The notes under the pieces: generated by a model
What the model was told of the DNA's origin: nothing
What the model saw: only the letters and a program-made list of their open reading frames with translations
Database searches by the model: none
Program-made: the position numbers and the translations under genes
NCBI GenBank assembly: GCA_963662375.2
Contig: CAXXRP010000010.1
Coordinates: 1 to 64,000 of the forward strand
Reading direction: 5' to 3'
Length of the DNA: 64,000 bases
Origin: UBA11612 sp963662375
GTDB lineage: Bacteria > Pseudomonadota > Alphaproteobacteria > Rhodospirillales > Rhodospirillaceae
Shown here: positions 35,243 through 44,410 of the stretch, one piece after another
Numbering within the stretch: position 1 is the stretch's first letter
Layout of the letters: the number at the start of each line of letters is the position of its first letter

Positions 35243-36832
35243 TTACCGTACCAACTCCCGGGTCTTCAGGAACGTGATTTGCGGGTTGTCCTCGTGGGTA
35301 CGATTTAGATGCCAGGCATTGCGCGCCAGGAACACCGGCGCACCATCGTGATCATCCGCCACGCTGGCCCGATTGCTATCCATGAATTTCTTGAGCGTGG
35401 CGTGGTCCGCCGCCTGGATCCACCTCGCCGTAAAGAGTTCTGCGGGTTCAAACTTGACCGGGACATCGTACTCCGAGCGTATGCGGTCGGCGAGCACGTC
35501 GAACTGCAGCGCTCCAACCACACCGACGATCCAGTCCGTGCCAAATCGCGGCTTGAATACGCTGGCTGCTCCCTCCTCCGCCAACTGCTGCAAGGCACGC
35601 CCAACATGCTTGGCCTTAAGCGGATCAAGAGGGCGCACAGTTTGCAGAAGTTCTGGCGCGAACGTGGGAATTCCGGTGATGTGCAGGGATTCACCTTCGG
35701 TCAACGTATCGCCGATACGTAGGTTGCCGTGATTAGGGATGCCGATGATATCACCTGGCCACGCCTCTTCTACCGTCGCACGGTCCTGTGCCAAGAAGAG
35801 CTGCGGATTGTGCACCAGCAACGTTTTGCCCGAGCGCACATGAAGGAGTTTCGCACCACGCTTGAAATGTCCAGACGATAGACGCACGAAGGCGATGCGG
35901 TCGCGGTGCTTGGGGTCCATGTTCGCCTGGATCTTAAAAACGAAACCCGAGACCTTAAGCTCTTCGGGTTCTATAGAGCGCTCTGCGGCGGCGCTCGGTT
36001 GCGGCGGCGGTGCGAACTCCGCCAAGCCGTGCAGGATTTCGCGGACGCCGAAGTTGTTTGACGCACTGCCGAAGAATACCGGGGTCATGTGACCCTCGAG
36101 ATACGCCTCGCGGTCGAACGGCTTGCAAAGGCCGCAGACCATATCCACGTCTTCACGCAACTTTTTCACCGCATCGGTGGGGAGGAATTCATCGAGCTTG
36201 GAATCTTCGAGGCCATTGCACTCGACCCCCTCGTCTAACTTTTCGCCCTTACTGCGCGCCATGAGAATGAGCCGGTCGCGGACAAGGTCGTAGCAACCTA
36301 AAAACTCTTGCCCCATACCAATGGGCCAACTGACGGGCGAGACATCCAGCGCCAGTCTGCTTTCGATTTCCTCAAGCAACGCGAAAGGGTCCTGGCCGTC
36401 GCGATCAAGTTTGTTGATGAAGGTGGCAATGGGCATATCGCGTAGGCGGCAGACCTCGAATAGCTTCAACGTCTGCGCCTCGATGCCCTTCGCTCCGTCC
36501 AGCACCATCACCGCGGAGTCAACGGCGGTCAGCGTGCGGTACGTATCTTCGCTGAAGTCTTCGTGACCCGGCGTATCGAGCAGGTTGAACCTGTAGCCTT
36601 CATAATCGTAGGTCATGACGGCGGATGTCACGGAAATGCCACGCTCTTGTTCGACTTTCATCCAGTCCGAGCGCGCGCGACGCCTTTCTCCCTTGGCCTT
36701 CACCGCGCCAGCTAACTGGATAGCGCCGCCGAACAGCAAAAGTTTTTCTGTCAGCGTCGTCTTACCTGCGTCCGGGTGCGAAATGATGGCGAAGGTGCGC
36801 CGTCGCGCGACCTGCTCTTGAAGGCTTGCCAT
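35243..36832 (-). CDS. prfC: peptide chain release factor 3
   Basis: 529 residues, GTPase that recycles RF1/RF2 from the ribosome. G1 ISHPDAGKTTLTEKLLLFG, switch region RGISVTSAVMTYDY, G3 DTPGHEDFSEDTYRTL, G4 NKLDRDG. EF-Tu-like domain 2 (GFVFKIQANMDPKHRDR) and the RF3-specific C-terminus (FGTDWIVGVVGALQFDVL). Full length. The ferredoxin gene upstream ends 3 bp before its start, so they are likely cotranscribed. Confidence 0.96.
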   Translation of the reverse strand: MASLQEQVARRRTFAIISHPDAGKTTLTEKLLLFGGAIQLAGAVKAKGERRRARSDWMKVEQERGISVTSAVMTYDYEGYRFNLLDTPGHEDFSEDTYRTLTAVDSAVMVLDGAKGIEAQTLKLFEVCRLRDMPIATFINKLDRDGQDPFALLEEIESRLALDVSPVSWPIGMGQEFLGCYDLVRDRLILMARSKGEKLDEGVECNGLEDSKLDEFLPTDAVKKLREDVDMVCGLCKPFDREAYLEGHMTPVFFGSASNNFGVREILHGLAEFAPPPQPSAAAERSIEPEELKVSGFVFKIQANMDPKHRDRIAFVRLSSGHFKRGAKLLHVRSGKTLLVHNPQLFLAQDRATVEEAWPGDIIGIPNHGNLRIGDTLTEGESLHITGIPTFAPELLQTVRPLDPLKAKHVGRALQQLAEEGAASVFKPRFGTDWIVGVVGALQFDVLADRIRSEYDVPVKFEPAELFTARWIQAADHATLKKFMDSNRASVADDHDGAPVFLARNAWHLNRTHEDNPQITFLKTRELVR

Positions 36833-36835
36833 GAC

Positions 36836-37156
36836 TTACCCTTCGAACGTGTCTTGCTGAAGAGTAACGCGCAGCCCGTCCAGTGCGTCCTTGGCGATGA
36901 TCTGGCAGGACAAGCACGAATTGTCCGTGTTGTAGTTAGAGTTTTCAAGCAAGTTCGCCTCCTCGTCGCCCGCACGGCCAACTTCTCCAATCCACTCCGG
37001 ATCGACTTCGATGTGGCAGGTCGCGCAGGCCATGGCCCCGCCGCACGCAACGCGGACAGGCAATCCGGTGGCGCGGGTGGCTTCCATGAGGGTACTACCC
37101 GCCTTGGCAGTCACGTCGCAGGTTTCACCGCCCGACAGGATGACAACGATCTTCAT
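36836..37156 (-). CDS. 2Fe-2S ferredoxin (adrenodoxin type)
   Basis: 106 residues. Cluster cysteines in RVACGGAMACATCHIEV and in NSCLSCQII, plus the family strand MKIVVILSGGETCDVTAKAG. Small soluble electron carrier, here just downstream of a TrxR-like ferredoxin-NADP reductase gene, its likely electron donor; end users are unknown. Confidence 0.9.
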   Translation of the reverse strand: MKIVVILSGGETCDVTAKAGSTLMEATRATGLPVRVACGGAMACATCHIEVDPEWIGEVGRAGDEEANLLENSNYNTDNSCLSCQIIAKDALDGLRVTLQQDTFEG

Positions 37157-37192
37157 AACGACTCTTCGCTTGCCCCGGGCCGACAGGCGGCT

Positions 37193-38236
37193 TTAGGAGA
37201 CGCCCAGCTTGGCCTGAATGGAGGAACTTGAGGTGGTGTGCTCGAACCTCAGCTTCTGGTCGGGCCTTGCATAATGGAAACAGCCATGGGCCATCAGGGC
37301 GGATTCATGGAAACCGGACAAGATAAGCTTCAGTTTGCCCGGGTACGTGCACATATCGCCTATGCAGAAGATACTTTTTTCGGTCGTTTCAAATTTCTCG
37401 GTATCCACCGGAATCCGGTTCCTTTCCAGATTTATGCCCCAATTGGCGATGGGGCCCAACTTCATGGTCAGGCCGTAGAACGGGAGAACCGTGTCACAGG
37501 GCACGTCGTACTCTTCCTTGGTCTCCTTGTTCTTAAGGGTCACCGAGCTGACCTGGCCGTTTTCACCGTTGAGCCGGACGATGTCGGCTATCTGAAGGTT
37601 GACCTTGCCTTCCTTTTCAAGCGCATACATCTGGTCGACGGTGGCTTGCATGCCGCGAAACTCATTGCGCCTGTGCACAAGAGCCATACTGGCGACGATG
37701 GGGTTGAGATTCACGGTCCAATCCAGCGCGGAATCACCACCACCGGAGACGAGTACATGCTTACCCTTGAACTGCTCCATCTTGCGCACCGAATAGAACA
37801 CCGATGTTCCTTCGAAGGCTTCGATGCCCTCAATTTTCGGTTTCTTCGGGGTGAAACTACCGCCGCCACCGGCAATGACGATTACCGGCGCTTCGATGAC
37901 GATGGCGAGATCGGTGGTCAGACGCCAATGGCCGTTGTCCAGTTTTTCCACTTTCTCCGCCATTTGCTGGAAGTGGAAGGTGGAATTGAACGGTTTGACC
38001 TGCGCCATAAGATCGTCAGTCAACTCTTGACCAGTGACTTTCAGGCGGCTTGGAATATCGAGAATCGGCTTTTCGGGATAGAGCTCGGCGCACTGACCGC
38101 CTGGACGGTCAAGAATGTCGATCACATGGCACGACAAACCGAGCAAACCCAATTCAAAAATCGCAAATAGGCCAACGGGCCCCGCACCAATAACGATAAC
38201 GTCAGTCTTGTGCGACTGACCGCCGGCGTCAGGCAT
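37193..38236 (-). CDS. ferredoxin-NADP+ reductase, thioredoxin-reductase-like type
   Basis: 347 residues from ATG 38236 (MPDAGGQSHKTDVIVIGAG), preferred over an in-frame ATG at 38323 because a purine-rich AAAGGGGGGGA lies before it and the FAD motif follows within 12 residues. FAD site VIVIGAGPVGLFAIFELG, NADPH site HVLVSGGGDSALDW, second FAD motif SIFCIGDMCTYPG. The redox-active CxxC of true thioredoxin reductases is absent, as in the FNR subgroup. It pairs with the 2Fe-2S ferredoxin downstream. Confidence 0.93.
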   Translation of the reverse strand: MPDAGGQSHKTDVIVIGAGPVGLFAIFELGLLGLSCHVIDILDRPGGQCAELYPEKPILDIPSRLKVTGQELTDDLMAQVKPFNSTFHFQQMAEKVEKLDNGHWRLTTDLAIVIEAPVIVIAGGGGSFTPKKPKIEGIEAFEGTSVFYSVRKMEQFKGKHVLVSGGGDSALDWTVNLNPIVASMALVHRRNEFRGMQATVDQMYALEKEGKVNLQIADIVRLNGENGQVSSVTLKNKETKEEYDVPCDTVLPFYGLTMKLGPIANWGINLERNRIPVDTEKFETTEKSIFCIGDMCTYPGKLKLILSGFHESALMAHGCFHYARPDQKLRFEHTTSSSSIQAKLGVS

Positions 38237-38276
38237 TGTCCCCCCCTTTGCAGACGCAGATAAAACAATCCAACAG

Positions 38277-39899
38277 TTATTGTAGTTTGGACAAATACTC
38301 CGACCACTGTACCGGCGTATCAAGATCCGTCAGCACCGCAGTGTCACCAAATTCAACCTCATAAACAAGGCTCTCGTCTACGCCGATCAGATGGCGCGCG
38401 CCGACATCGCCGGACACGCCGCGCATCTCATCGAAGAAACTGCGGGCCCACAGTACCGGGTTGCCGCGCTTGCCATTGTGAGCCGGCACGCCTATGAGGC
38501 GGCCGTTCTCGGGATCGAAGGCTGCGATAAGCCCGTTGATATGATCGGCGACGATGGCGGGCATGTCGCCTAGGCATACAGCGGCGGCTGCGACCTCTGG
38601 CGCTAGCGCACCGAGGCCAGCCGCCAAGGACGTGGACAAGCCATCCGCATAACGCGGGTTGTGGACGATGGTAACCTTTAAACCGTTTAGAGCTTTGCGA
38701 ACCTCAGACTCCTGATGGCCGGTAACGACGACAACCTGATCGACGTTTGACGCGATGACCGTTTCGACCGTGCGGCGAACGAGCGGTGCGCTGCCTATTT
38801 TTATGAGGAGTTTATTCTCGCCTTCCATGCGGCGCGATTGGCCCGCAGCGAGAACAAGCGCGGCGAAGGACGGTTTTTCCGCTGACATTTCCTTTTTCAC
38901 CGCGCTATCGCGGGGCAACGGTCGTGCCGGGGTATCAACCAGGAGGCCGCCGACGCCCATGGCCATAATTTCGGAGTGGCCCAGGGGAAGCTCAGCACCG
39001 AGGCGTTGCATGACCCAATCAACGCCGTTGAGTTTAGGCGAGCGGGCACAACCGGGCAAAATGAGAACGGGCGTGCCCTTCACTTCGCCGAGCACAAGAA
39101 GATTTCCAGGGTCAACAGGCATGCCGAAGTGATCAATCACACCGCCCGCAGCGACGATACCGGCGGGGACCACGTCGCCGCGGTCGACGGTGGCAGAAGC
39201 ACCGACGATGAGAATGGCGTCGGCTTTCGCGTCGATGGCTCTTTGGACTTCATTGGCGACGTCGGCAACCACGTGCATGGTTTGCGCCGAGCTGATGACC
39301 GTGCCGCCGATAGCTTCGATGCGGCGGCGCGTAAGGGCTTCGGTGGACTCGATGACAGAAGTTTTTAGACCGGGGGCCAAAGTGCTGAGAAGCGCGAAAC
39401 GCTTGGGTTTGTAGAGGTTCAGCGCCACAGCAGGTTGACGCAACGCCGTTTCCACATGGCCCATGACGAGAGGGGCAACGGCGAAGGGGATGATCTTCAC
39501 CGTCGCGATGATTTGACCTGCTACCGCCACCTGCTTATCAGACAGCGTGGCGACGGTGACGGTTTCGTTGATCTCGTTGACGGCGTTGATTTCCGCAACG
39601 TTGATTTGAACGATGCCGGCGGCTTCGGCAAGCAGGTTGCAGCGTCCAGTGCGCACATCGGAAATACCGACGTTCTCGCCACAAAGTTTTTTTGCGATGC
39701 GGGATGCCGCCTCGTCCTCGGGCACGTCGCCGGACTCAAGCCGCGCGCCAATGATACTGCCGACCGAAAATTTTTTTAAGGCGACGATATCGTCCACGGA
39801 GACAACACGGCCCTTTTTTAAAGTTAGACCGCCGCGCCGAAACGTGTGCGCAAGAATGAGTCCTTCCGCATCATTTATTGGAACGGGACCGAATTTCAT
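38277..39899 (-). CDS. MoeA-like / MobA-like NTP-transferase fusion for Mo-cofactor maturation
   Basis: 540 residues. N-terminal half (MKFGPVPINDAEGLILAHTF...) is a molybdopterin-binding MoeA/CinA-like domain (ILIVGASATVDRGDVVPAGI). The C-terminal half begins ALVLAAGQSRRMEGENKLL, the nucleotidyltransferase P-loop of MocA/MobA, with CLGDMPAIVADHINGLIA carrying the metal Asp. By family it would cytidylylate molybdopterin for xanthine- or CO-dehydrogenase-type enzymes. It overlaps the XdhC gene by 4 bp. No molybdoenzyme structural genes are in the window. Confidence 0.9.
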   Translation of the reverse strand: MKFGPVPINDAEGLILAHTFRRGGLTLKKGRVVSVDDIVALKKFSVGSIIGARLESGDVPEDEAASRIAKKLCGENVGISDVRTGRCNLLAEAAGIVQINVAEINAVNEINETVTVATLSDKQVAVAGQIIATVKIIPFAVAPLVMGHVETALRQPAVALNLYKPKRFALLSTLAPGLKTSVIESTEALTRRRIEAIGGTVISSAQTMHVVADVANEVQRAIDAKADAILIVGASATVDRGDVVPAGIVAAGGVIDHFGMPVDPGNLLVLGEVKGTPVLILPGCARSPKLNGVDWVMQRLGAELPLGHSEIMAMGVGGLLVDTPARPLPRDSAVKKEMSAEKPSFAALVLAAGQSRRMEGENKLLIKIGSAPLVRRTVETVIASNVDQVVVVTGHQESEVRKALNGLKVTIVHNPRYADGLSTSLAAGLGALAPEVAAAAVCLGDMPAIVADHINGLIAAFDPENGRLIGVPAHNGKRGNPVLWARSFFDEMRGVSGDVGARHLIGVDESLVYEVEFGDTAVLTDLDTPVQWSEYLSKLQ

Positions 39900-40594
39900 G
39901 CCGCCTCCACGCGCAGCTTTTCAATCACTTGTGCCATAATGGATACCGCGATTTCCGCCGGGCTTTGCGCGTTGATCGCAAGGCCGACAGGGCCATTGAC
40001 GCGCGATAGATCATCGTCGGTAAAGCCGTCCAGCGCCAATCTTTGCAATCTCTTGGTATGGGTTTTTTTCGATCCTAGTGCACCGATGTAAAACGCGGGC
40101 GAGCGAAGCGCCGCGCTTAAAGCAGGATCATCCAGCTTGGGATCGTGGGTTAAGGTGACAATCGCGGTTCTGGAATCAGGGTTTACGGCCTTCATGCCCT
40201 CGTCGGGCCATGCGGTAAGCACGGTGACGCCGGACAAATTGCCGGACCCGACAAAGGCTTCGCGGGGGTCGATCACCGTAACGTCAAAGCCTGCCAGCGC
40301 CGCCATAGGGGCCAAAAACTGCGCGATATGCACGGCGCCGACGATAATCATGCGCGGCGGCGGGGCGTAAACCCGCACGAAAAGATCGCTATCGAGCCCG
40401 GATTTATCTGCCGAAATGCGCCGTAAAACCGCTGTTTTCTGCGCAGCATCGAGGATCAAATCCCCGGTTTCGCTAGGGTTTTCGCCGTCTTTTACCAGGA
40501 GCGTCTGACGGCCGAACCGTACATCGGTTACGGTGGCGCACGCGGTTTTGCGCTCCAATTGCACGGTTAAAGCGCGCAAAACGTCCGGTGTCAT
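39896..40594 (-). CDS. XdhC family protein, C-terminal (Rossmann) type
   Basis: 232 residues. RMIIVGAVHIAQFLAPMAAL and GFDVTVIDPREAF form the XdhC Rossmann domain; AFYIGALGSKKTHTKRLQRL and INGPVGL-like RVNGPVGLAINAQSPAEIAV form its C-terminus. XdhC proteins bind Mo-cofactor and help insert the sulfurated form. The N-terminal XdhC_CoxI half is on the next gene (4-bp overlap), a split arrangement. Confidence 0.9.
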   Translation of the reverse strand: MTPDVLRALTVQLERKTACATVTDVRFGRQTLLVKDGENPSETGDLILDAAQKTAVLRRISADKSGLDSDLFVRVYAPPPRMIIVGAVHIAQFLAPMAALAGFDVTVIDPREAFVGSGNLSGVTVLTAWPDEGMKAVNPDSRTAIVTLTHDPKLDDPALSAALRSPAFYIGALGSKKTHTKRLQRLALDGFTDDDLSRVNGPVGLAINAQSPAEIAVSIMAQVIEKLRVEAA

Positions 40595-40914
40595 AGGCGA
40601 ATTGGCTCCACAAACACCCGCACCTTGCCGCCGCAGGCCAAACCCACCTCCCAGGCCATCTCGTTGGTCACGCCGTATTCGAGAATTTTCACCTCTCCCG
40701 TCTTGATTGCAGCGAGCGCCGCCTCAACGACCGCGCCTTCGATGCAACCGCCGGAGACCGAGCCGATAAAATCGCCGGACTCATTTATGGCGAGATGACT
40801 GCCGACCGGACGCGGACTCGAGCCCCATGTTGAGACCACTGTCGCCAGCGCCGCCTTCTGTCCAGCGGCGATCCATCGATCGAGTTGCGCGATGGGATCA
40901 GGCGATATGCTCAT
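40591..40914 (-). CDS. XdhC_CoxI N-terminal domain protein
   Basis: 107 residues from ATG 40914 (MSISPDPIAQLDRWI). ALATVVSTWGSSPRPVGSHL and GSVSGGCIEGAVVEAAL are the family signature with the conserved Cys; GLACGGKVRVFVEP ends it. An in-frame ATG at 40935 is possible but lacks a better ribosome site. It works with the Rossmann half encoded next. Confidence 0.88.
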   Translation of the reverse strand: MSISPDPIAQLDRWIAAGQKAALATVVSTWGSSPRPVGSHLAINESGDFIGSVSGGCIEGAVVEAALAAIKTGEVKILEYGVTNEMAWEVGLACGGKVRVFVEPIRL

Positions 40915-40941
40915 GACTCTCAATCTAACATGCAAAATTTT

Positions 40942-42132
40942 CTATGCGACGAGACTCTTATAAGACGAGATGGGCGCTTTTGTATGATCGCTCAGCGCGG
41001 ACACCAGACCGGCTAGACTATCCAAGTTATGCACCGGGCGGAAGTCGTCCACATGGGGCAGCATGGCGCGGATGCCCGCCGACTTGGGCTCGAAGCGATC
41101 ATACCGCAAGAGCGGATTAAGCCAGATGAGCCGGCGGCAGGAGTGATGCAGACGCCGCATTTCCGCCGCGAGGCCCTCGCCGCCGTCGCGGTCCAGTCCG
41201 TCCGAGATCAGCAGCACCACCGCCCCCTGCCCCAGAACCCGGCGCGACCAGAGGCGATTGAAGCGCCCGAGGGTGGCACCGATGCGCGTGCCGCCGGACC
41301 AATCATCCACCGCTTTACTTATACGGGCGACAGCGTCGTCGGGATCGCGGTGGGCCATGTGGCGGGAGACGTTGGTCAGGCGCGTGCCGAACAAAAATGT
41401 GTGCACACGGTAGCGATCATTGGTGATGGCGTGGATGAAGTGCAGCAGCATGCGCGAATAGGCCGACATGGAGCCGGAGATATCGCAAAGCACCACCAAT
41501 GGAGGATAACGTTTCACGGGGCGCTTGCGGTGCAGATCGATAAGCCCGCCGCTGCGCACCATGGCGCGCATAGTCGCGCGCATATCTATACGCGAGCCGC
41601 TATGGGCGCGGCGGAAACGGCGCGTGATCACCTCGGGAATCGGCAGACGAAGGTTTACGATGAGGCGCTTAGCTTCGGCCCATTCTGCCGCGCTCATGGT
41701 CTCGAAGTCCTGGCCGCGCAACTGCTCGGCGGCGGACCAACTGACGGCGATGTCCTCGTTAGCGTACGGGATAGTTTCAGCGCGCGGTGGTGATTTGCCG
41801 AAGGCATCGTCCATGCGGCGTGGCTGAGGCGTAGCCTCGGGCTTGATTGCGTGTGGCTTCGTGGGTTCGTCCACAGAGATTTCAGCCGCAGCCAGCTCCG
41901 GCAATGTCCAGAGACGGTCGAAGGCCAGACGGAACAACTCGCTGTGGGCGTGGCGTTTGACGAACACCGCGTGCAGCGCCCAGAACACGTCGGCGCGGTT
42001 GCCGATGTCAATGACTTGTAACGCCTCAAGCGAAGTGATTACCTTGTCCGGCCCGATAGGGAGACCCGCACAGCGCAATATGCGCGCGAACTGCATGACG
42101 TTGAGGGGGAGCGAGGTGGAGGTTGGAGGCAT
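40942..42132 (-). CDS. CoxE-like VWA-domain protein
   Basis: 396 residues. The C-terminal von Willebrand A domain has the MIDAS motif DISGSMSAYSR, followed by LLISDGLDRDGGEGL. The N-terminus has the CoxE layout (FARILRCAGLPIGPDKVITS). In CO dehydrogenase clusters CoxE acts with the AAA+ ATPase CoxD to mature the active-site cluster. Here CoxD lies 3.5 kb away beyond inserted sequence. It is the first gene of the CoxE-XdhC-XdhC-MobA run. Confidence 0.9.
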   Translation of the reverse strand: MPPTSTSLPLNVMQFARILRCAGLPIGPDKVITSLEALQVIDIGNRADVFWALHAVFVKRHAHSELFRLAFDRLWTLPELAAAEISVDEPTKPHAIKPEATPQPRRMDDAFGKSPPRAETIPYANEDIAVSWSAAEQLRGQDFETMSAAEWAEAKRLIVNLRLPIPEVITRRFRRAHSGSRIDMRATMRAMVRSGGLIDLHRKRPVKRYPPLVVLCDISGSMSAYSRMLLHFIHAITNDRYRVHTFLFGTRLTNVSRHMAHRDPDDAVARISKAVDDWSGGTRIGATLGRFNRLWSRRVLGQGAVVLLISDGLDRDGGEGLAAEMRRLHHSCRRLIWLNPLLRYDRFEPKSAGIRAMLPHVDDFRPVHNLDSLAGLVSALSDHTKAPISSYKSLVA

Positions 42133-42155
42133 TGCAATTTTTTCCTAAAACGTCA

Positions 42156-42308
42156 TCAAGAGTACTCATTGATCTCCACGACTTCTACTGCGCTCCGAGC
42201 CACTTGCTCCCAAGATGATGTGCCCGTGCCTATGATTTCGGTCACTGGGTAGACGCCTACCGACTTCGCTTTCGCCTTTGCCTTTGTCTTCTCTATCGAT
42301 TTAGCCAA
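42156..42308 (-). pseudogene. dodecin-like small protein, probably truncated
   Basis: TTG start at 42308 behind AAGGAGA. MAKSIEKTKAKAKAKSVG followed by VYPVTEIIGTGTSSWEQVAR resembles the N-terminal half of dodecins (flavin-storing dodecamers, about 70 residues; usual KVIEIVGTSPTSWE). The frame stops after 50 codons, without the second strand. It sits directly upstream of coxE at the edge of the inserted region. Confidence 0.5.
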
Positions 42309-42517
42309 AACTGGTCTCCTTCAAATCATAATTGCCGCGCGAACGTCCTAGGCTGCCCACCGGCCCATGGTGTTCTTTTCCGAACAATCGGTCTTCAACA
42401 ATACAGCGTTTAGCGGCAACCCTAACGCGCTACACCTGAGCGGTACCGTGTGCGCCCAGAGAAAGTTAGAAAATCCGCAGGCTTAGGGGGCAACAACGTG
42501 ACAATGCTAGCATATGA

Positions 42518-42593
42518 ATCCCTATCGTCTAGAGGCCTCGGACACCGCCCTTGCACGGCGGCGCCGGGGGTTCGAATCCCCCTGAGGACACCA
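42518..42593 (+). tRNA. tRNA with tRNA-Glu-like body but TGC (Ala) anticodon; possibly degenerate
   Basis: 76 nt with encoded CCA. D arm GTCTAGAGGCC...GGAC, anticodon stem CCGCC/GGCGG and T arm GGGGG-TTCGAAT-CCCCC are those of bacterial tRNA-Glu. The anticodon loop CTTGCAC gives TGC at 42552-42554, where tRNA-Glu has TTC (one base change at position 35). The acceptor stem has mismatches A1-C72 and C5-A68, and the discriminator is A rather than G. It could be a decayed tRNA-Glu copy or a misreading tRNA. Confidence 0.75.
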
Positions 42594-42744
42594 TTGTTTT
42601 TAATGGATTACGAAATTACGCGGGTGGAAACGTTTCGCCGTATCCAATATAAGACCGTGGACGCTCGCACACTGTCGTGACCGCCACCGAACACTTTCGT
42701 TCGCGATTCAGGAACGATGTTTCATCGACTGCGCGCCACATTTA
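42594..42744. other. short spacer after the tRNA
   Basis: 151 bp with no gene and no clear terminator. Confidence 0.4.
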
Positions 42745-43173
42745 TTAGGGTGTTTTGCCAGGCCTCCATGCATAGGCGCGCTCGTTGGCTTCGGCCAATT
42801 GGTTCAGCTCGAGCTGGCTCGCAACATCATCGCGATCGAGTACCGCGTCTGCAAGTTGACCTTCGAGTGAAAGGAGCTCTTGCTCTAATTGCTCGACTCT
42901 CATATTGCCGTAATGCACCACCATCTCGAACCACATGTAGGCTTCAACCAAACTCTGGCTCACGCCGTTGCCGTCCAAAGATGCTATACCCATCAGATAT
43001 TGGGCATCGGAGTCGCCTGCCTCGGCGAGCGGACGCGCCAAGTCGATTGCCGCGCTGTACTCGGCTCGGCTGTAAGCTTGCACCGCGTCCTCAATCTCAT
43101 CGGCAGCGGCGGGTTGAATATGAACGAACGGTAGTAGAATAATTAGAAGTGCGGTAGTGACGATAGCATGCAT
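42745..43173 (-). CDS. exported Sel1-like repeat protein
   Basis: 142 residues with signal peptide (MHAIVTTALLIILLPFVHIQ, cleavage near PAAADE). AYSRAEYSAAIDLARPLAEA and YLMGIASLDGNGVSQSLVEA match one to two Sel1-type helical repeats, followed by a coiled, Glu/Leu-rich tail (VEQLEQELLSLEGQL). Such proteins act as periplasmic scaffolds; the partner is unknown. Confidence 0.75.
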   Translation of the reverse strand: MHAIVTTALLIILLPFVHIQPAAADEIEDAVQAYSRAEYSAAIDLARPLAEAGDSDAQYLMGIASLDGNGVSQSLVEAYMWFEMVVHYGNMRVEQLEQELLSLEGQLADAVLDRDDVASQLELNQLAEANERAYAWRPGKTP

Positions 43174-43449
43174 GATAGTCTCCCGATGTCACGTGTCCAG
43201 GCACGCCCATCTTACACTCGGCAGGCGTCAAGTACCAGAAGGTGAATTTATATTTATAATTCATAAGGCTATGAAATAACCAGCCTCAGATTCTAATGGT
43301 TACGATTTCGTCAGTAAAAAGGACGCCATTGATCTATAGAATTAGTACCGCTCCAAGAATTCTCATTTCCATACCAGTTAGAATGCCAGTTACTTTAGTT
43401 AAGTTTTTGTCTTAGAGTATAAAAACAAAACACTATCAGACATAATGCA
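43174..43449. other. 276-bp AT-rich spacer
   Basis: Clearly lower GC than the surroundings (for example TTTATATTTATAATTCATAA near 43248). It presumably contains divergent promoters; no gene. Confidence 0.5.
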
Positions 43450-43710
43450 ATGGATGCTTTCGTATACATATTAGGCAGTTTCACCAATGACGGATGTCGA
43501 GTCTATGTCGGGTGGACCGACAACCTTGATCGCCGTCTCTTCCAACATAATGCAGGGATTGGTGCGCGTTCAACACGAGGGCGAAATTGGGTCCTACTGT
43601 ATGCCGAGAGATACACGACGCGAGGCGAAGCAATGAGCCGCGAATGGCATCTCAAACGCGACCGACCTTTTCGCAAGCGCATTGCGCAGGGTATCGTCTC
43701 AAACAGATAA
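43450..43710 (+). CDS. GIY-YIG nuclease-domain protein
   Basis: 86 residues, full length for the UPF0213/YhbQ-like group. FVYILGSFTNDGCRVYVGWT supplies the GIY-YIG pair, NLDRRLFQHNAG the conserved Arg/His region, and TTRGEAMSREWHLKRD the C-terminal half with the Glu. Cellular role is unknown for most members. Confidence 0.85.
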   Translation: MDAFVYILGSFTNDGCRVYVGWTDNLDRRLFQHNAGIGARSTRGRNWVLLYAERYTTRGEAMSREWHLKRDRPFRKRIAQGIVSNR

Positions 43711-43735
43711 AGCGACGAACCGGCGTCTTATTCAG

Positions 43736-44219
43736 CTACTTGGCCTTGTCGAGCACCAGCACGTATTCAAACAATTTTCCCCCATCACCGATGGCCTTGC
43801 CCTCTAGATGCATCTTGGTTCCTTGGTCCGTAATATAACCGTGTTCGCTAAACACCATTCCGTTTGACACTCGTGTTTCTGTATAAAAACTCGTTGCTGT
43901 GAGGTGGTGATATGAAGCCGTCGCTCCGGTTCCGGCCGGATAGGGCTTGCCGTCATAAAGCCCTTCATACTTGAACGCAACTTCGAGGCCTTTGGGTGTG
44001 GATTTGTACGTTGTAAAATGCAGCATGTTGCCGTCGTCCAACGTTACCTCAAACGGCTCCGCTGGCACTTTAAACCCTTCTGGCGGGACTTTTGTTTCAT
44101 CTAGGTTCATATTCCACCGCCCTTTCTGAGACACACATTTATTGTCGGCAGATAAGGTCGTCGCGCCGAACAATAGCGCAATCCCTATCGCAAGCGCGGA
44201 AATCTAAACTCGTGCCATG
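43736..44219 (-). pseudogene. exported protein of unknown family with TAG inside its signal peptide
   Basis: The reading frame from ATG 44219 encodes MARV-stop-ISALAIGIALLFGATTLSAD, a normal signal peptide interrupted at codon 5 by TAG. It then continues 140 residues (GRWNMNLDETKVPPEGFKV, TAYHH-like SYHHLTATSFYTETRVSNG) to TAG 43736. The first ATG-type restart would be deep in the frame (WNM). Either the gene is dead or a rare start just after the TAG is used. Family not recognised. Confidence 0.55.
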
Positions 44220-44410
44220 ACATGTCCCCCAATTGTTTACTCGCCGCACCGGATTCTTATACTACGTGCTGTACTAGATTCTTTCACCGTGGCGGTGGCA
44301 CCGCCTCGGCCCGTGCACTACATAGTTTTATCACTCTAGATAACCGTTGTCGCTACCTGTCGCCCATCAACGTCCTCAATGATACCGGTATCTATTGGCA
44401 CCGCCCTCGC

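Noticed and set aside
37238..38170. 310-codon open frame on the plus strand
   Set aside because: Antisense to the ferredoxin-NADP reductase, whose FAD and NADPH motifs are unmistakable.
41029..41793. 254-codon open frame on the plus strand
   Set aside because: Antisense to the CoxE VWA protein; composition (many His, Ala, Gly, Arg) is that of a shadow frame.
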